Shown: positions 26,513 to 34,438 of the stretch, one piece after another | How the letters are laid out: each line of letters starts with the position of its first letter | Position numbering within the stretch: the stretch's first letter is position 1 | Assembly: GCA_905234495.1 (NCBI GenBank) | Contig: CAJOHE010000019.1 | Span: 1-39,956 of the forward strand | Source of the DNA: an uncultured Eubacterium sp. | GTDB taxonomy: Bacteria > Bacillota > Clostridia > Oscillospirales > Acutalibacteraceae | Length of the DNA: 39,956 nucleotides | Reading direction: 5' to 3' | Program-made: the position numbers and the translations under genes | The notes under the pieces: model-generated | Databases searched by the model: none | Seen by the model: only the letters and a program-made list of their open reading frames with translations | What the model was told of the DNA's origin: nothing

Positions 26513-27526
26513 ATGTCGGAAACAGTAAAGGAAAAAAAGAAAACGGGCAGGGGCAAAAAAGCCCTGTGCATAATTCTTGCGATTGTTCTTCTGATAGCTG
26601 TAGGCGAGGTCGTTTCGGTCAGCTGGCACTCAAATCCCGATAAGATTGTGCAGTATGAAAGCGAAAACAGATACATTAGCACTTCGGGCAAGCCGTTTAT
26701 CAGCGCGCACCGTTCGGGCGGCGGAATCGCGCCCGAGGAGTCAATGGTCGCCTTCAGAAACTGCATTGAAAACGAGAATTTCAACGTTGACGTTTTCGAG
26801 TTTGACCTGCATATCACAAAGGACGGCGTGCTCGTTCTTCTTCACGACGACACCCTCGACCGCACCACCGACAGCGAAGAGGTTTTCGGCACAAAGGGCG
26901 CACGCCCCGAGGACTACACCTATGATGAACTCAGGCAGCTCAACATCGGCGCAAAGTTTACCGACCCCGACGGCAATATGCCCTATGCGAACCTCAGCGG
27001 CGACGACGTTCCCGACGATCTCAGAATAGTCAGGATTGACGATATTCTCGACTATCTCGAGGCAAACGGCAACTTTGATTACATAATCGAGATTAAAAAC
27101 AAGGGCGACCTCGGCAAGCAGGGGGTTGACATTCTCTGCGATATCCTCGGCTCGCGCGGACTTTTTGACAAGGTGATTTTCGGCACCTTCCACGAGGAGG
27201 TTTCGCTCTACGTTGACGAGGCTCATCCCGAGCTCAAGCGCAGCGCAACGATTAAAGAGGTGCTTGAATTCTACACCGCCGCGATGACGGATAGCAAGGA
27301 TTTCAGTCCTAAGTACATCGCCCTGCAGATTCCTTACAATATGCCGATAAGGCTTTCGGTAAACCTCGGCACGGCGAAGATTATCAACTACGCTCACGCC
27401 CACAATATAGCCGTGCAGTACTGGACGATTAACAGCGAGAAGGATTTGGAATATCTCTCGTCAATCGGCGCGGACTGCATTATGTCGGACTATCCCGACA
27501 GGCTTTACAGCGTTGTAAACGGATAA
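26513..27526 (+). CDS. Membrane-anchored glycerophosphodiester phosphodiesterase
   Basis: 337 residues from ATG 26513; an upstream in-frame start lies inside the DUF2804 gene. A basic N-terminus and one membrane helix (about 17-38) anchor an outward-facing GDPD TIM barrel. The metal and catalytic motif starts SAHRSGGGIAPEES (His66, Arg67, Glu75), continues with VFEFDLHITKDG, then LHDDTLDRTT (second catalytic His), and IIEIKNK (metal Glu), all in normal order. It hydrolyses glycerophosphodiesters to glycerol 3-phosphate and an alcohol; outside the cell it could degrade lipids or teichoic acid. The ribosome site is weak, so translation is probably coupled to the DUF2804 gene. Confidence 0.88.
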   Translation: MSETVKEKKKTGRGKKALCIILAIVLLIAVGEVVSVSWHSNPDKIVQYESENRYISTSGKPFISAHRSGGGIAPEESMVAFRNCIENENFNVDVFEFDLHITKDGVLVLLHDDTLDRTTDSEEVFGTKGARPEDYTYDELRQLNIGAKFTDPDGNMPYANLSGDDVPDDLRIVRIDDILDYLEANGNFDYIIEIKNKGDLGKQGVDILCDILGSRGLFDKVIFGTFHEEVSLYVDEAHPELKRSATIKEVLEFYTAAMTDSKDFSPKYIALQIPYNMPIRLSVNLGTAKIINYAHAHNIAVQYWTINSEKDLEYLSSIGADCIMSDYPDRLYSVVNG

Positions 27527-27540
27527 TATGGCATAAAAAA

Positions 27541-27571
27541 ACGGAGAAGTCATCTGACTTCTCCGTTTTTG
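27541..27571. terminator. Bidirectional terminator between convergent genes
   Basis: An 11-bp stem (ACGGAGAAGTC / GACTTCTCCGT) with loop ATCT, T-run on the right and A-run on the left. It serves the phosphodiesterase (plus) and the FAD enzyme (minus). Confidence 0.88.
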
Positions 27572-27572
27572 T

Positions 27573-29123
27573 TTATTTACTCTCTTCGTGATATTCCTTT
27601 TCGGTGTTCACGTTCCATATATTATCCTTGTTTTTCTCGCCCGTGAGAATGTTTTTAACCGCCTCAAACGACGTGCACATACTGTGGTCAATGTTGTTGT
27701 AGCGGTGCTGTCCGTTCCTACCGACGCAGTAGAGATTGTCAATCGTGTTGAGGTAATCCCTCAGCTCGTCCATATGCTCGTAGGTGTCGAAGTAAGCGGG
27801 ATAAGCCTTCTTCACTCTCTCGGTGTGGTAGTCGAGAACGTCGTCCTCGGAAGCGATGAGCCCCATCTTGACCATCTCGCCGATACCCATCCCGGCAAAG
27901 GCGTCGTCGGTCATCGACCACATCTCGTCGCCATCGTTGCAGAAATACTCAAGACCAATCCAGACCGTGTTTTCAATATCCTTGACCATATAGGGCGACC
28001 AGTTGTTGTAAATCTGGAACCTGCCCATCTTGACGCTCTTGTCGTGAACGTAAACCCAGTTGTCGGGAACGATGTCGCCGATTGTCCTGATGTTCGTCTT
28101 GTTTTCAAGCAGCAGCCTTTTGACAAGCACGCCGACCGTCATATAGTCGCGGTAGGGAAGCCCTGCGGCAATTTTTGCGTATTCCTCGGGCACACCGTTC
28201 ATACCGGCAACCAAATCCTTGACGGGCATCGAGGAAATGACGAGGTCGCCATCAAGAGTTACTTCCTCTCCGTCCTTCTCATAAGAAACGCCCGTAACCC
28301 TGTTGCCGTCCCTGATTATCTTCGTGACCATAGCGCCCTTGATAATCGTTCCGCCGCGCTTTTCAATCTCGGCAGCGGTGAGTTCCCAGAGCTGACCGGG
28401 ACCGAGCTTCGGATATGCAAACTCTTCTATCAGCGACGTTTCAACCTTACGGTTCTTGCTTTTGAAAACCTTGCCTAAAACGTCCCTGAGCACCGCTCTG
28501 ATTGAGAGACCTTTTACTCTCTGCGCGCCCCATTCGGGCGAAATCTCGCTCGGGTGTCTGCCCCAGAGATTTTCGGTGTAGTTTTCAAAAAACATCGAGT
28601 AGAGCTTTTTGCCGAAACGGTTGATGTAGAAATCCTCAAGCGAGTTTTCCTCGCGCTTGTGAACGAGGGTTGCAAGATAGCTGAAGCCGACCTGAGCCGT
28701 CGTTACGATTCCCATATTCTTAATCGTTTCAAATTTGAGAGAAATGGGATAGTCGAAGAATTTACGCTTGAAGAAAATGCGCGAAAGCCTGTTTCTGTGA
28801 AGCATAACCCTGTCGGTTTTCTCGGGGTCGGGGCCGCCCTCAAACGTGGTAGACGTCCTGCCGAGAACCACGTCGTCATAAGGCATCGCTCCCTGCGCGG
28901 GCATCATCTTCTGCCACCATTCGTTGACCTCGGGAGCCTTCGAGAAAAAGCGGTGACCGCCCATATCCATACGGTTGCCCTTGTAATTCACGGTGCGGGA
29001 AATTCCGCCGAAGCGCTCGCTTTCCTCGAGAATCACAACCTCATATTCACTTGATTTGTCAAGGAGCTCGTAGCCCGCGGTCAGACCTGCGGGACCCGCC
29101 CCTATAATCAGTGCCTTTTTCAT
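27573..29123 (-). CDS. FAD-dependent oxidoreductase (amine-oxidase / UDP-galactopyranose-mutase-like)
   Basis: 516 residues. It starts with a dinucleotide-binding fold, [18 protein letters not shown], followed by the FAD-binding GG motif in [10 protein letters not shown] and MDMGGHRFF. The pattern of small hydrophobic and aromatic blocks fits the NAD(P)-binding/amine-oxidase fold used by protoporphyrinogen-oxidase-like and UGM-like enzymes. The C-terminus has a second FAD contact ([17 protein letters not shown]), similar to that seen in sugar-nucleotide-modifying members. The substrate cannot be fixed; a role in cell-envelope sugar or polyprenyl chemistry is plausible. It is a single-gene unit with its own promoter and a shared terminator. 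Confidence 0.75.
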   Translation of the reverse strand: MKKALIIGAGPAGLTAGYELLDKSSEYEVVILEESERFGGISRTVNYKGNRMDMGGHRFFSKAPEVNEWWQKMMPAQGAMPYDDVVLGRTSTTFEGGPDPEKTDRVMLHRNRLSRIFFKRKFFDYPISLKFETIKNMGIVTTAQVGFSYLATLVHKREENSLEDFYINRFGKKLYSMFFENYTENLWGRHPSEISPEWGAQRVKGLSIRAVLRDVLGKVFKSKNRKVETSLIEEFAYPKLGPGQLWELTAAEIEKRGGTIIKGAMVTKIIRDGNRVTGVSYEKDGEEVTLDGDLVISSMPVKDLVAGMNGVPEEYAKIAAGLPYRDYMTVGVLVKRLLLENKTNIRTIGDIVPDNWVYVHDKSVKMGRFQIYNNWSPYMVKDIENTVWIGLEYFCNDGDEMWSMTDDAFAGMGIGEMVKMGLIASEDDVLDYHTERVKKAYPAYFDTYEHMDELRDYLNTIDNLYCVGRNGQHRYNNIDHSMCTSFEAVKNILTGEKNKDNIWNVNTEKEYHEESK

Positions 29124-29153
29124 ATGATATACCTTTTTATGCTTAATAAAACA

Positions 29154-29183
29154 ATTATATCACAACACGTTATATTCAGTCAA
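29154..29183 (-). promoter_or_regulatory. Promoter for the FAD oxidoreductase gene
   Basis: On minus: TTGACT (29178-29183), 18 nt, extended -10 TGA-TATAAT (29154-29159). Confidence 0.65.
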
Positions 29184-29215
29184 ATAAATTAGTTATAATT
29201 TTTTTAAATTCGGGG

Positions 29216-29244
29216 TTGACAACGGGGGAATATAATGATATACT
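29216..29244 (+). promoter_or_regulatory. Promoter for the symporter gene
   Basis: TTGACA (29216-29221), 17 nt, TATACT (29239-29244); start near 29251. Confidence 0.7.
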
Positions 29245-29260
29245 TTAACACATAAAAGCG

Positions 29261-29271
29261 TTACAGTGTAA
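29261..29271. promoter_or_regulatory. Possible operator downstream of the symporter start site
   Basis: An 11-bp perfect palindrome, TTACAGTGTAA, about 10 nt after the predicted transcription start, flanked by AGCG and AGCGCT. Its position suits a repressor; no regulator is assigned. Confidence 0.3.
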
Positions 29272-29292
29272 AGCGCTAAAGGAGGACTAACT

Positions 29293-30852
29293 ATGGAATT
29301 AGCAATCAAAATCATTATGCTGGCGCTGTTTTTCGGCGTTATGATAGGGGTAGGCTTCTACTCAAGGAAAAAGGCAACCGACGTTAACGGCTTCGTTCTC
29401 GGCGGCAGAAGCGTAGGACCGTGGCTCACGGCTTTCGCATACGGAACGTCTTATTTCTCGGCGGTAATCTTTGTAGGTTACGCAGGTCAGTTTGGCTGGA
29501 AATTCGGTATCGCGTCAACGTGGATAGGTATCGGAAACGCCGTTGTGGGCTCGCTTCTCGCGTGGGTAATCCTCGGCAGAAGAACGAGAATTATGACCCA
29601 GCATCTCAACTCGGCGACTATGCCGCAGTTCTTCGGCGAAAGGTTCAAAAGCCCCGCGCTCAAAATCGCAGCCTCGGCAATCACCTTCGTGTTCCTCATC
29701 CCGTACACCGCGTCGCTTTATAACGGACTCAGCCGACTTTTCGGTATGGCGTTTAACATCGACTATTCGGTATGTATCGTAATTATGAGTATCCTCACGG
29801 CGGTTTACGTTATCGCGGGCGGATATATGGCAACCGCAATCAACGATTTCATTCAGGGACTTATTATGCTTGTGGGCATCGTTGTTGTAATCGCGGCAGT
29901 GCTCAAGGTAAACGGCGGCTTCCTCGGCTCTCTTGACGGACTTGCTCAGATTGCCGACGAAAAGGTTTCAACCACCCCCGGCGTGTTCAATTCCTTCTTC
30001 GGACCCGACCCGCTCAACCTTCTCTTTGTTGTAATCCTCACCTCGCTCGGCACATGGGGACTTCCTCAGATGGTGCAGAAATTCTACGCAATCAAGAGTG
30101 AGAAGGACATCAAGAAGGGCACAATCATTTCAACGTTCTTCGCAATCGTCGTTGCAGGTGGCTGCTACTTCCTCGGCGGCTTCGGCAGACTCTTCTCAGA
30201 CAAGCTCACAATCCTCGAGGACGGCTCAATTCAGGGCGGCTTTGACTCAATCATTCCGACAATGCTTTCAGGACTTTCACCCGTGCTCATTGCGCTCGTT
30301 GTAATCCTCGTGCTCTCGGCTTCGATGTCAACGCTTTCATCCCTCGTTCTCGCATCGTCGTCAACGCTTACGATTGACTTCATCAAGGGCGCAATCGCAA
30401 AGAATATGAAGGAAAAGCAGCAGGTTCTCATTATGAGAGTTCTCGTTGTGTTCTTCATCGCAATCTCGGCGGTAATCGCTCTGTTCCAGTACAACACTCA
30501 GACAAACTTTATCGCTCAGCTCATGGGTATTTCGTGGGGCGCACTTGCGGGCGCATTCCTTGCACCGTTTATGTACTCGCTCTACTGGAAGAAGACCACG
30601 AAGGCAGCCTGCTGGGTAAGCTTCATCTTCGGCGCGGGCATAATGATTCTCAATATGGCGTTCCGCGCTCACTTCCCCGCAATCCTTCAGTCGCCCATCA
30701 ACTGCGGCTCGGTTGCAATGCTTGCAGGACTTGTAATAGTTCCGGTAGTTTCACTCTTCACACCGAAGCCCGACAGCGAGCTTGTTGAAAACGCATTCGC
30801 CTGCTACCACAAAAAGACGCAGGTTGAACAGCAGACAGCACTTGGAGATTAA
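29293..30852 (+). CDS. Sodium:solute symporter (SSS family)
   Basis: 519 residues with about 13 membrane helices, the standard SSF layout. Recognisable features: GFVLGGRSVGPWLTAFAYG and TSYFSAVIFVGYAG at the first helices (Na+ site region), the long loop ending GTWGLPQMVQKFYAIKSEKD (family signature region), and LSASMSTLSSLVLASSS in the eighth helix, where the second-Na+ serines lie. It imports a small organic solute with Na+. The substrate (amino acid, sugar or carboxylate) cannot be read from the sequence. AAAGGAGGA precedes the ATG. It stands alone, with a palindromic possible operator in its leader and a terminator after it. Confidence 0.9.
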   Translation: MELAIKIIMLALFFGVMIGVGFYSRKKATDVNGFVLGGRSVGPWLTAFAYGTSYFSAVIFVGYAGQFGWKFGIASTWIGIGNAVVGSLLAWVILGRRTRIMTQHLNSATMPQFFGERFKSPALKIAASAITFVFLIPYTASLYNGLSRLFGMAFNIDYSVCIVIMSILTAVYVIAGGYMATAINDFIQGLIMLVGIVVVIAAVLKVNGGFLGSLDGLAQIADEKVSTTPGVFNSFFGPDPLNLLFVVILTSLGTWGLPQMVQKFYAIKSEKDIKKGTIISTFFAIVVAGGCYFLGGFGRLFSDKLTILEDGSIQGGFDSIIPTMLSGLSPVLIALVVILVLSASMSTLSSLVLASSSTLTIDFIKGAIAKNMKEKQQVLIMRVLVVFFIAISAVIALFQYNTQTNFIAQLMGISWGALAGAFLAPFMYSLYWKKTTKAACWVSFIFGAGIMILNMAFRAHFPAILQSPINCGSVAMLAGLVIVPVVSLFTPKPDSELVENAFACYHKKTQVEQQTALGD

Positions 30853-30922
30853 TATAAAAAATGCACCGACGAAGCCACGCAATCTTGAGGATAGATGTGA
30901 AAGTGCAGGAGTAGCATAATAA

Positions 30923-30953
30923 AAGAGTCGAGATTTATTTCTTGGCTCTTTTT
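30923..30953 (+). terminator. Intrinsic terminator after the symporter
   Basis: An 11-bp stem (AAGAGTCGAGA / TCTTGGCTCTT, two G-T pairs) with a 6-nt loop and T-run, 70 nt after the stop. The stretch 30853-30922 shows no gene; the shift to A+T-rich sequence begins about here. Confidence 0.75.
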
Positions 30954-31027
30954 CAATCCACACATTCGACAGATTTTGTTTTTCTAATTATAATAATGTT
31001 GCAATAAATAATTAGGAGGTATGGCTT

Positions 31028-31405
31028 ATGAAAAAGTATATTACTGATGAAAAGAACGGGCTTGATTATACTCTTGTGAATGGGGTGTATCTGCCAAACC
31101 TTATCTCAACCGAAAAAAGCTATGAAATTGGTACTTGGGGGATGAGGTATTATGATTATATCAAAGAGTGTCGCCCTGCGTTTTGCACCTCACTCAAGGT
31201 ACAGTGCAAATTGAACACGCATTTACACGATGTTGATGTCAGAGCAAAGGAGATGTACGATACCCTTGTAAAGCAACTTGCAAAGGATCAGGGCGTTACA
31301 GAGCAGTTGAAAGCTGATAATCAAATGCTGTGGGTGCAGAAGATGACTAATATTGCTAACCAAGCAAGAGAGATTGTCTATAACGAAGTGATTTATGCGA
31401 GGTAG
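31028..31405 (+). CDS. tnpV: Transposon-encoded protein TnpV
   Basis: 125 residues, full length for the TnpV family (PF14198). The ordered motifs are those I know for it: MKKYITDEKNGLDYTL at the start, IGTWGMRYYDYIKE, KLNTHLHDVDVRAKEMYDTL, GVTEQLKADNQMLWVQKM and AREIVYNEVIYA at the end. TnpV is carried on clostridial transposons and integrative elements; its biochemical role is not established. AGGAGG precedes the ATG. No integrase, recombinase or relaxase accompanies it here, so it appears to be a remnant that marks the left edge of an acquired, A+T-richer segment. The next small gene is the usual companion. Confidence 0.88.
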   Translation: MKKYITDEKNGLDYTLVNGVYLPNLISTEKSYEIGTWGMRYYDYIKECRPAFCTSLKVQCKLNTHLHDVDVRAKEMYDTLVKQLAKDQGVTEQLKADNQMLWVQKMTNIANQAREIVYNEVIYAR

Positions 31406-31409
31406 TGTT

Positions 31410-31673
31410 ATGGATATTCTCGAAGAGCTTTGGTACGGTAATATTACGCCGACTGAATATAGTCGTATCGAAAATAATGCTAATTATAAAGATGCACTTA
31501 GATTAGTCAATCAGAATCAAGAGCGCTTGAAAGAAACGCTGACAAAAGAGCAAATTGAGTTGTTAGATAAACTGTTAACAGTGAGCGAAGAACTTGCTAA
31601 TCTTATTGAACTTGACTGCTTTAAGGTCGGTTTCAAATTAGGCATAAGATTAACAATAGATGCATATACATAA
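31410..31673 (+). CDS. DUF6809 family protein
   Basis: 87 residues from ATG 31410 (GAGG 8 nt before). The start MDILEELWYGNITPTEYSRI and the helical end with LLTVSEELANLIELDCFKVG followed by FKLGIRLTIDA match the DUF6809 family that accompanies TnpV on mobile elements. A two-helix hairpin is likely. Five in-frame residues upstream of the ATG overlap the tnpV end and are not taken as the start. The function is unknown. A terminator follows 5 nt after the stop. Confidence 0.8.
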   Translation: MDILEELWYGNITPTEYSRIENNANYKDALRLVNQNQERLKETLTKEQIELLDKLLTVSEELANLIELDCFKVGFKLGIRLTIDAYT

Positions 31674-31678
31674 GAAAA

Positions 31679-31707
31679 GGAGAGGATTTTTATCCTCTCC
31701 AAATTTT
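31679..31707 (+). terminator. Terminator after the DUF6809 gene
   Basis: A perfect 9-bp stem (GGAGAGGAT / ATCCTCTCC) with a 4-nt T loop. The T-run after it is short (AAATTTT). Confidence 0.6.
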
Positions 31708-31731
31708 CGCAAATAAAAATAGTATTCTTTA

Positions 31732-31760
31732 TTGACAAAAGGTAAAAAATGTGCTATTGT
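31732..31760 (+). promoter_or_regulatory. Promoter for flavodoxin/DUF3793
   Basis: TTGACA (31732-31737), 17 nt, extended -10 TGC-TATTGT (31755-31760); start near 31767, at the first operator. A second possible promoter, TTGCCA (31791-31796) and TAATTG (31814-31819) with 17 nt, overlaps operator 2. Confidence 0.6.
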
Positions 31761-31766
31761 GTCTAT

Positions 31767-31784
31767 GGTTAGCGGCGGCTAACC
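31767..31784. promoter_or_regulatory. GTTAGC operator, site 1 (flavodoxin)
   Basis: GGTTAGC-GGCG-GCTAACC: arms of 7 bp around 4 nt, at the predicted transcription start. Confidence 0.7.
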
Positions 31785-31801
31785 GCTTGTTTGCCAAAAG
31801 A

Positions 31802-31817
31802 GTTAGCATATGCTAAT
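31802..31817. promoter_or_regulatory. GTTAGC operator, site 2 (flavodoxin)
   Basis: GTTAGC-ATAT-GCTAAT; the inner 14 bp are a perfect palindrome. It overlaps the second possible promoter. Confidence 0.65.
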
Positions 31818-31823
31818 TGGATT

Positions 31824-31855
31824 CTATTCCTTTTTTCCTATTCCTATTCCTAATC
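31824..31855 (+). repeat. Pyrimidine-rich tandem repeat in the flavodoxin leader
   Basis: Three or four imperfect units of TATTCC between operators 2 and 3. The role is unknown. Confidence 0.5.
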
Positions 31856-31864
31856 TTATCTTTG

Positions 31865-31879
31865 GTTAGCCGCACTAAC
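31865..31879. promoter_or_regulatory. GTTAGC operator, site 3, imperfect (flavodoxin)
   Basis: GTTAGC-CGC-ACTAAC: one mismatched base and a 3-nt centre. It is the weakest of the set. Confidence 0.4.
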
Positions 31880-31902
31880 ATATATTGAAATATTGTAAGC
31901 AA

Positions 31903-31924
31903 AATCGGGAAACCGATTAAATTT
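31903..31924 (+). terminator. Hairpin in the flavodoxin leader (possible attenuator)
   Basis: Stem AATCGG / CCGATT with a GAAA tetraloop, followed by AAATTTTT. It lies about 45 nt before the flavodoxin start, so it could be an early terminator or a stability element. Confidence 0.3.
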
Positions 31925-31935
31925 TTAGAAAGGAA

Positions 31936-31951
31936 GTTAGCAAATGCTAAC
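31936..31951. promoter_or_regulatory. GTTAGC operator, site 4 (flavodoxin)
   Basis: GTTAGC-AAAT-GCTAAC, with the palindrome extending two more bases on each side (31934-31953), just upstream of the flavodoxin ribosome site (AAGGT). Confidence 0.7.
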
Positions 31952-31965
31952 TTAAGGTAAACATT

Positions 31966-32385
31966 ATGAAAGTAGCAGTAGTTTATTGGAGCGGCACAGG
32001 TAATACAGAGGCAATGGCAAATGCTGTTGCAAGCGGTGCATCTGAGGCAGGTGCTGAAGTACAGCTGTTTGGTGCTTCAGAATTTAATAGCAATATGGTT
32101 GCTGAGTTTGACAGTATTGCCTTTGGCTGTCCTTCAATGGGTGTTGAAGAATTAGAGGACAGCGAATTTCAGCCGATGTTTGACGACGTAAAGGGCTCAC
32201 TTTCAGGCAAAAAGGTTGCACTTTTTGGCTCTTACGGCTGGGGCGATGGCGAATGGATGAGAACCTGGCAGGCTGATTGTGAATCGGCAGGTATTTCGCT
32301 GGTTGCTGACGGCCTTATTGCAAATGAGGCTCCCGATGATGAAGCTGTTAAAAACTGTCAGGGACTCGGAAAATCATTAGCATAA
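31966..32385 (+). CDS. Flavodoxin
   Basis: 139 residues, standard short-chain length. The N-terminal strand and FMN-phosphate loop read VVYWSGTGNTEAMA (residues 5-18). The second loop carries the CPSMGVEELEDSEFQPMFDD segment, with GSYGWGDGEWMRTWQADCES providing the second flavin-stacking aromatic region. It is a cytoplasmic electron carrier with FMN that replaces ferredoxin when iron is short. The leader is about 200 nt with four operator-like palindromes. The ribosome site AAGGT sits 7-8 nt before the ATG. The DUF3793 gene follows after 23 nt, an arrangement I associate with ferrous-iron uptake (feo) loci in gut Clostridia; no feo genes are in this window. Confidence 0.92.
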   Translation: MKVAVVYWSGTGNTEAMANAVASGASEAGAEVQLFGASEFNSNMVAEFDSIAFGCPSMGVEELEDSEFQPMFDDVKGSLSGKKVALFGSYGWGDGEWMRTWQADCESAGISLVADGLIANEAPDDEAVKNCQGLGKSLA

Positions 32386-32408
32386 TTTTAAATCAAGGAA
32401 TATCCATA

Positions 32409-32972
32409 ATGTCAATTGATAAATATTTGGTGCAACACTGCGCTCCCACGCTTGCCTCACTGAAAACGGCAAATATGTTTTCATGCTCTTACGATAGCGA
32501 AAAGAGTCTCAATAATTCCATTGAGTTTTGGAACGAAATTTTTAAGAGTAAGGGCGTTGAACTCATCGTACTGAAAAAACAGAATAATACTGCACTGATT
32601 TACGTTTGCAGAAAAAGTCGTTTAGCAGCCGATCTCGCAAAGGAAGGCGTTGCTGAATTCCTTGCGGATTACGGATACAACAGTATTGATACAGATGAAG
32701 CCATTAATACGCTGAAAGGTCGGCTTCTCTCCTTAAGTGAATTTCCTCACGAAATCGGAATTTTCCTTGATTATCCTCTTGGCGACGTGAAGGGCTTTAT
32801 TGAAAATGCAGGTGCAAACTGTAAATGCACAGGCTGTTGGAAGGTTTATTGCAACGAGTGTGAAGCGATCAAAATGTTTGCCAAATTCAAAAAATGCAGA
32901 GAGGTTTATTCTCGCCTCTATCTGAGCGGTGAAAGAAACATTGTGCAATTAACTGTTAAATCGGCGGGTTAA
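32409..32972 (+). CDS. DUF3793 family protein
   Basis: 187 residues. The ordered motifs fit DUF3793: a start with HCAPTLASLKTANMFSC, then the helix ELIVLKKQNNTALIYVCRKS, EIGIFLDYPLGDVKGFI, and C-K-C-T-G-C-W-K-V-Y-C near residue 138, a Cys cluster that could bind a metal or Fe-S cluster. No signal peptide. The family often travels with flavodoxin; its function is not established, and a role in iron or haem handling is inferred. It is cotranscribed with flavodoxin, and its terminator overlaps its stop codon. Confidence 0.85.
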   Translation: MSIDKYLVQHCAPTLASLKTANMFSCSYDSEKSLNNSIEFWNEIFKSKGVELIVLKKQNNTALIYVCRKSRLAADLAKEGVAEFLADYGYNSIDTDEAINTLKGRLLSLSEFPHEIGIFLDYPLGDVKGFIENAGANCKCTGCWKVYCNECEAIKMFAKFKKCREVYSRLYLSGERNIVQLTVKSAG

Positions 32973-32987
32973 TCCGCCGATTTTGTT
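32958..32987 (+). terminator. Terminator overlapping the DUF3793 stop
   Basis: A perfect 10-bp stem (AAATCGGCGG / CCGCCGATTT) with a 6-nt loop that contains the TAA stop, followed by TGTTTT. Confidence 0.85.
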
Positions 32988-32994
32988 TTATCTA

Positions 32995-33023
32995 TTGAAA
33001 TAGTAACGCAGTGGTGCTATAAT
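32995..33023 (+). promoter_or_regulatory. Promoter upstream of the small ORF and alpha/beta hydrolase
   Basis: TTGAAA (32995-33000), 17 nt, extended -10 TGC-TATAAT (33018-33023). Confidence 0.7.
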
Positions 33024-33026
33024 GCG

Positions 33027-33042
33027 GTTAGCAATAACTAAC
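33027..33042. promoter_or_regulatory. GTTAGC operator, site 5
   Basis: GTTAGC-AATA-ACTAAC within a longer GGTTAG ... CTAACC palindrome (33026-33043), directly at the predicted transcription start. Confidence 0.65.
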
Positions 33043-33061
33043 CAAAATTAAAGGAGTTAGT

Positions 33062-33142
33062 ATGTCACAATTAAAGATTTTTGTTAATAACAAAAGAAAG
33101 CCCGAGGGTAAACCGTGGCTGAATATAACAGCAAGAAAGTAA
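33062..33142 (+). CDS. 26-residue basic small ORF (possible broken gene)
   Basis: ATG 33062 behind a strong AAAGGAG ribosome site and its own operator-bearing promoter, encoding MSQLKIFVNNKRKPEGKPWL and then NITARK. It is well placed but very short. A second frame opens near its end with GTG at 33116 and reads AEYNSKKVKKKKTG to a stop; joining the two would give a basic peptide, so this could be a frameshifted remnant. No homolog is recognised. The hydrolase begins about 80 nt downstream. Confidence 0.4.
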   Translation: MSQLKIFVNNKRKPEGKPWLNITARK

Positions 33143-33221
33143 AGAAGAAAAAAACCGGATAAGTATTAAATAATGATAGTGTAGATAAAGGTTTTGGAAC
33201 AGAGCAACAGAAAGGGCAAAA

Positions 33222-34409
33222 ATGAAAAAATACGATATTTATCAGCCGATAACTCTGAAAAGCGGAGTTTATCAACTAAACAGTGAACGTAATTTTGATT
33301 ACCAGCTTAACCGTGTTATTAACTGGGACGGCGGCGATTTAGAGGACATAAGAAAAATAGCGCATAAAATTCACACAAGCGCGGATTGGAAGCGTGAGCT
33401 TATTGCACTCGGCGATACTGCTATGGCGGAAAACAGAACGGAAAATGCCATTGCCTATTACCGAATGAGCGAATTCTTTATGTATGACGGAGACCCCGAT
33501 AAAAAGAAATACTATCAAAAAGCAACGGATTTATTCTATGAATACTACGCCGATTACTTTGAGGGCGAAAACCCAATTATCAAAAGGCATTCCGTTCCCT
33601 TTGAAAATGTGACGCTGCCCGTTATGCACGTAATACCTGACGGAGAGTGTAAAGGGACAATATTAGTCCACGGTGGTAATGACAGCTATTTTGAAGAATT
33701 TTTGTTTTCTCTTCTGTATTTAAGAGAAAAGGGCTTTGAGGTGTATCTTTTTGAAGGTCCCGGTCAAGGCGGCGTAATGCGGCTTCAGGGTATGCATTTT
33801 ACTCCCGAATGGGAAAAGCCTGTCAAAGCCATACTTGATTATTTTGACCTTGACGACATAACCATTGTCGGGATTTCGCTCGGCGGATACCTTGCGCCGA
33901 GAGCCGCGGCATTTGATAAGCGTATCACAAAGGTTGTTGCTTGGTCGGTTTTTCCTTGCTTTCTTGATGTTATTGTGGGCATTCAAAAGCCTGCGCTTCA
34001 AAAAATGTTCTATTTTCTGATGGGTGCTAAGGCAAGACCTGTCATCAACTTCATTTTCAACAAAAAAGCAAAGAAAGAGCCTATTACCGATTGGGGCTTG
34101 AAACACGGAATGTATGCTTACGAGGCAAAGGATGCTTATGATTATGCCAACCGATTAAAGCAGTATGATATTGAACCGATTGCCAAGAAGGTTACGCAGG
34201 ATATGCTGATTCTCGGCGCGAACGACGACCATTTTATCAATTACCATTTAATCGGAAAAGAAATTGATATGCTCGCTAATGTTAAAAGTCTTACCTTCCG
34301 TCTGTTTACTGATAAGGAAAATGCACAAAATCACTGCAATGTAGGCAATGGAAAATTAGCCCTTGATACAATTTGCAACTGGATTGAGCAGATAAACCAA
34401 CAAGGTTAA
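33222..34409 (+). CDS. Alpha/beta hydrolase
   Basis: 395 residues. The catalytic core starts near residue 140: oxyanion strand TILVHGGNDSY, EGPGQG, nucleophile elbow GISLGG (Ser near 220), acid Asp in GANDDHF (near 332), and His in NHCNVGN (near 367). All three catalytic residues are present in the expected order. An N-terminal helical segment of about 130 residues precedes it, as in the larger FrsA-like or 2,6-dihydropseudooxynicotine-hydrolase-like group. There is no signal peptide. The substrate is unknown. AAAGGG precedes ATG 33222. It is probably transcribed from the operator-bearing promoter at 32995. Confidence 0.82.
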   Translation: MKKYDIYQPITLKSGVYQLNSERNFDYQLNRVINWDGGDLEDIRKIAHKIHTSADWKRELIALGDTAMAENRTENAIAYYRMSEFFMYDGDPDKKKYYQKATDLFYEYYADYFEGENPIIKRHSVPFENVTLPVMHVIPDGECKGTILVHGGNDSYFEEFLFSLLYLREKGFEVYLFEGPGQGGVMRLQGMHFTPEWEKPVKAILDYFDLDDITIVGISLGGYLAPRAAAFDKRITKVVAWSVFPCFLDVIVGIQKPALQKMFYFLMGAKARPVINFIFNKKAKKEPITDWGLKHGMYAYEAKDAYDYANRLKQYDIEPIAKKVTQDMLILGANDDHFINYHLIGKEIDMLANVKSLTFRLFTDKENAQNHCNVGNGKLALDTICNWIEQINQQG

Positions 34410-34438
34410 TATGAAATTTTCGCTTTGAGGATGCTGGA

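Noticed and set aside
27588..28478. 296-residue plus-strand ORF opposite the FAD enzyme
   Set aside because: Shadow of the intact minus-strand gene, with no ribosome site and no domain.
30853..31027. tRNA or other structured RNA gene
   Set aside because: The only stable structure is the terminator hairpin; no cloverleaf or conserved loop sequences are seen.
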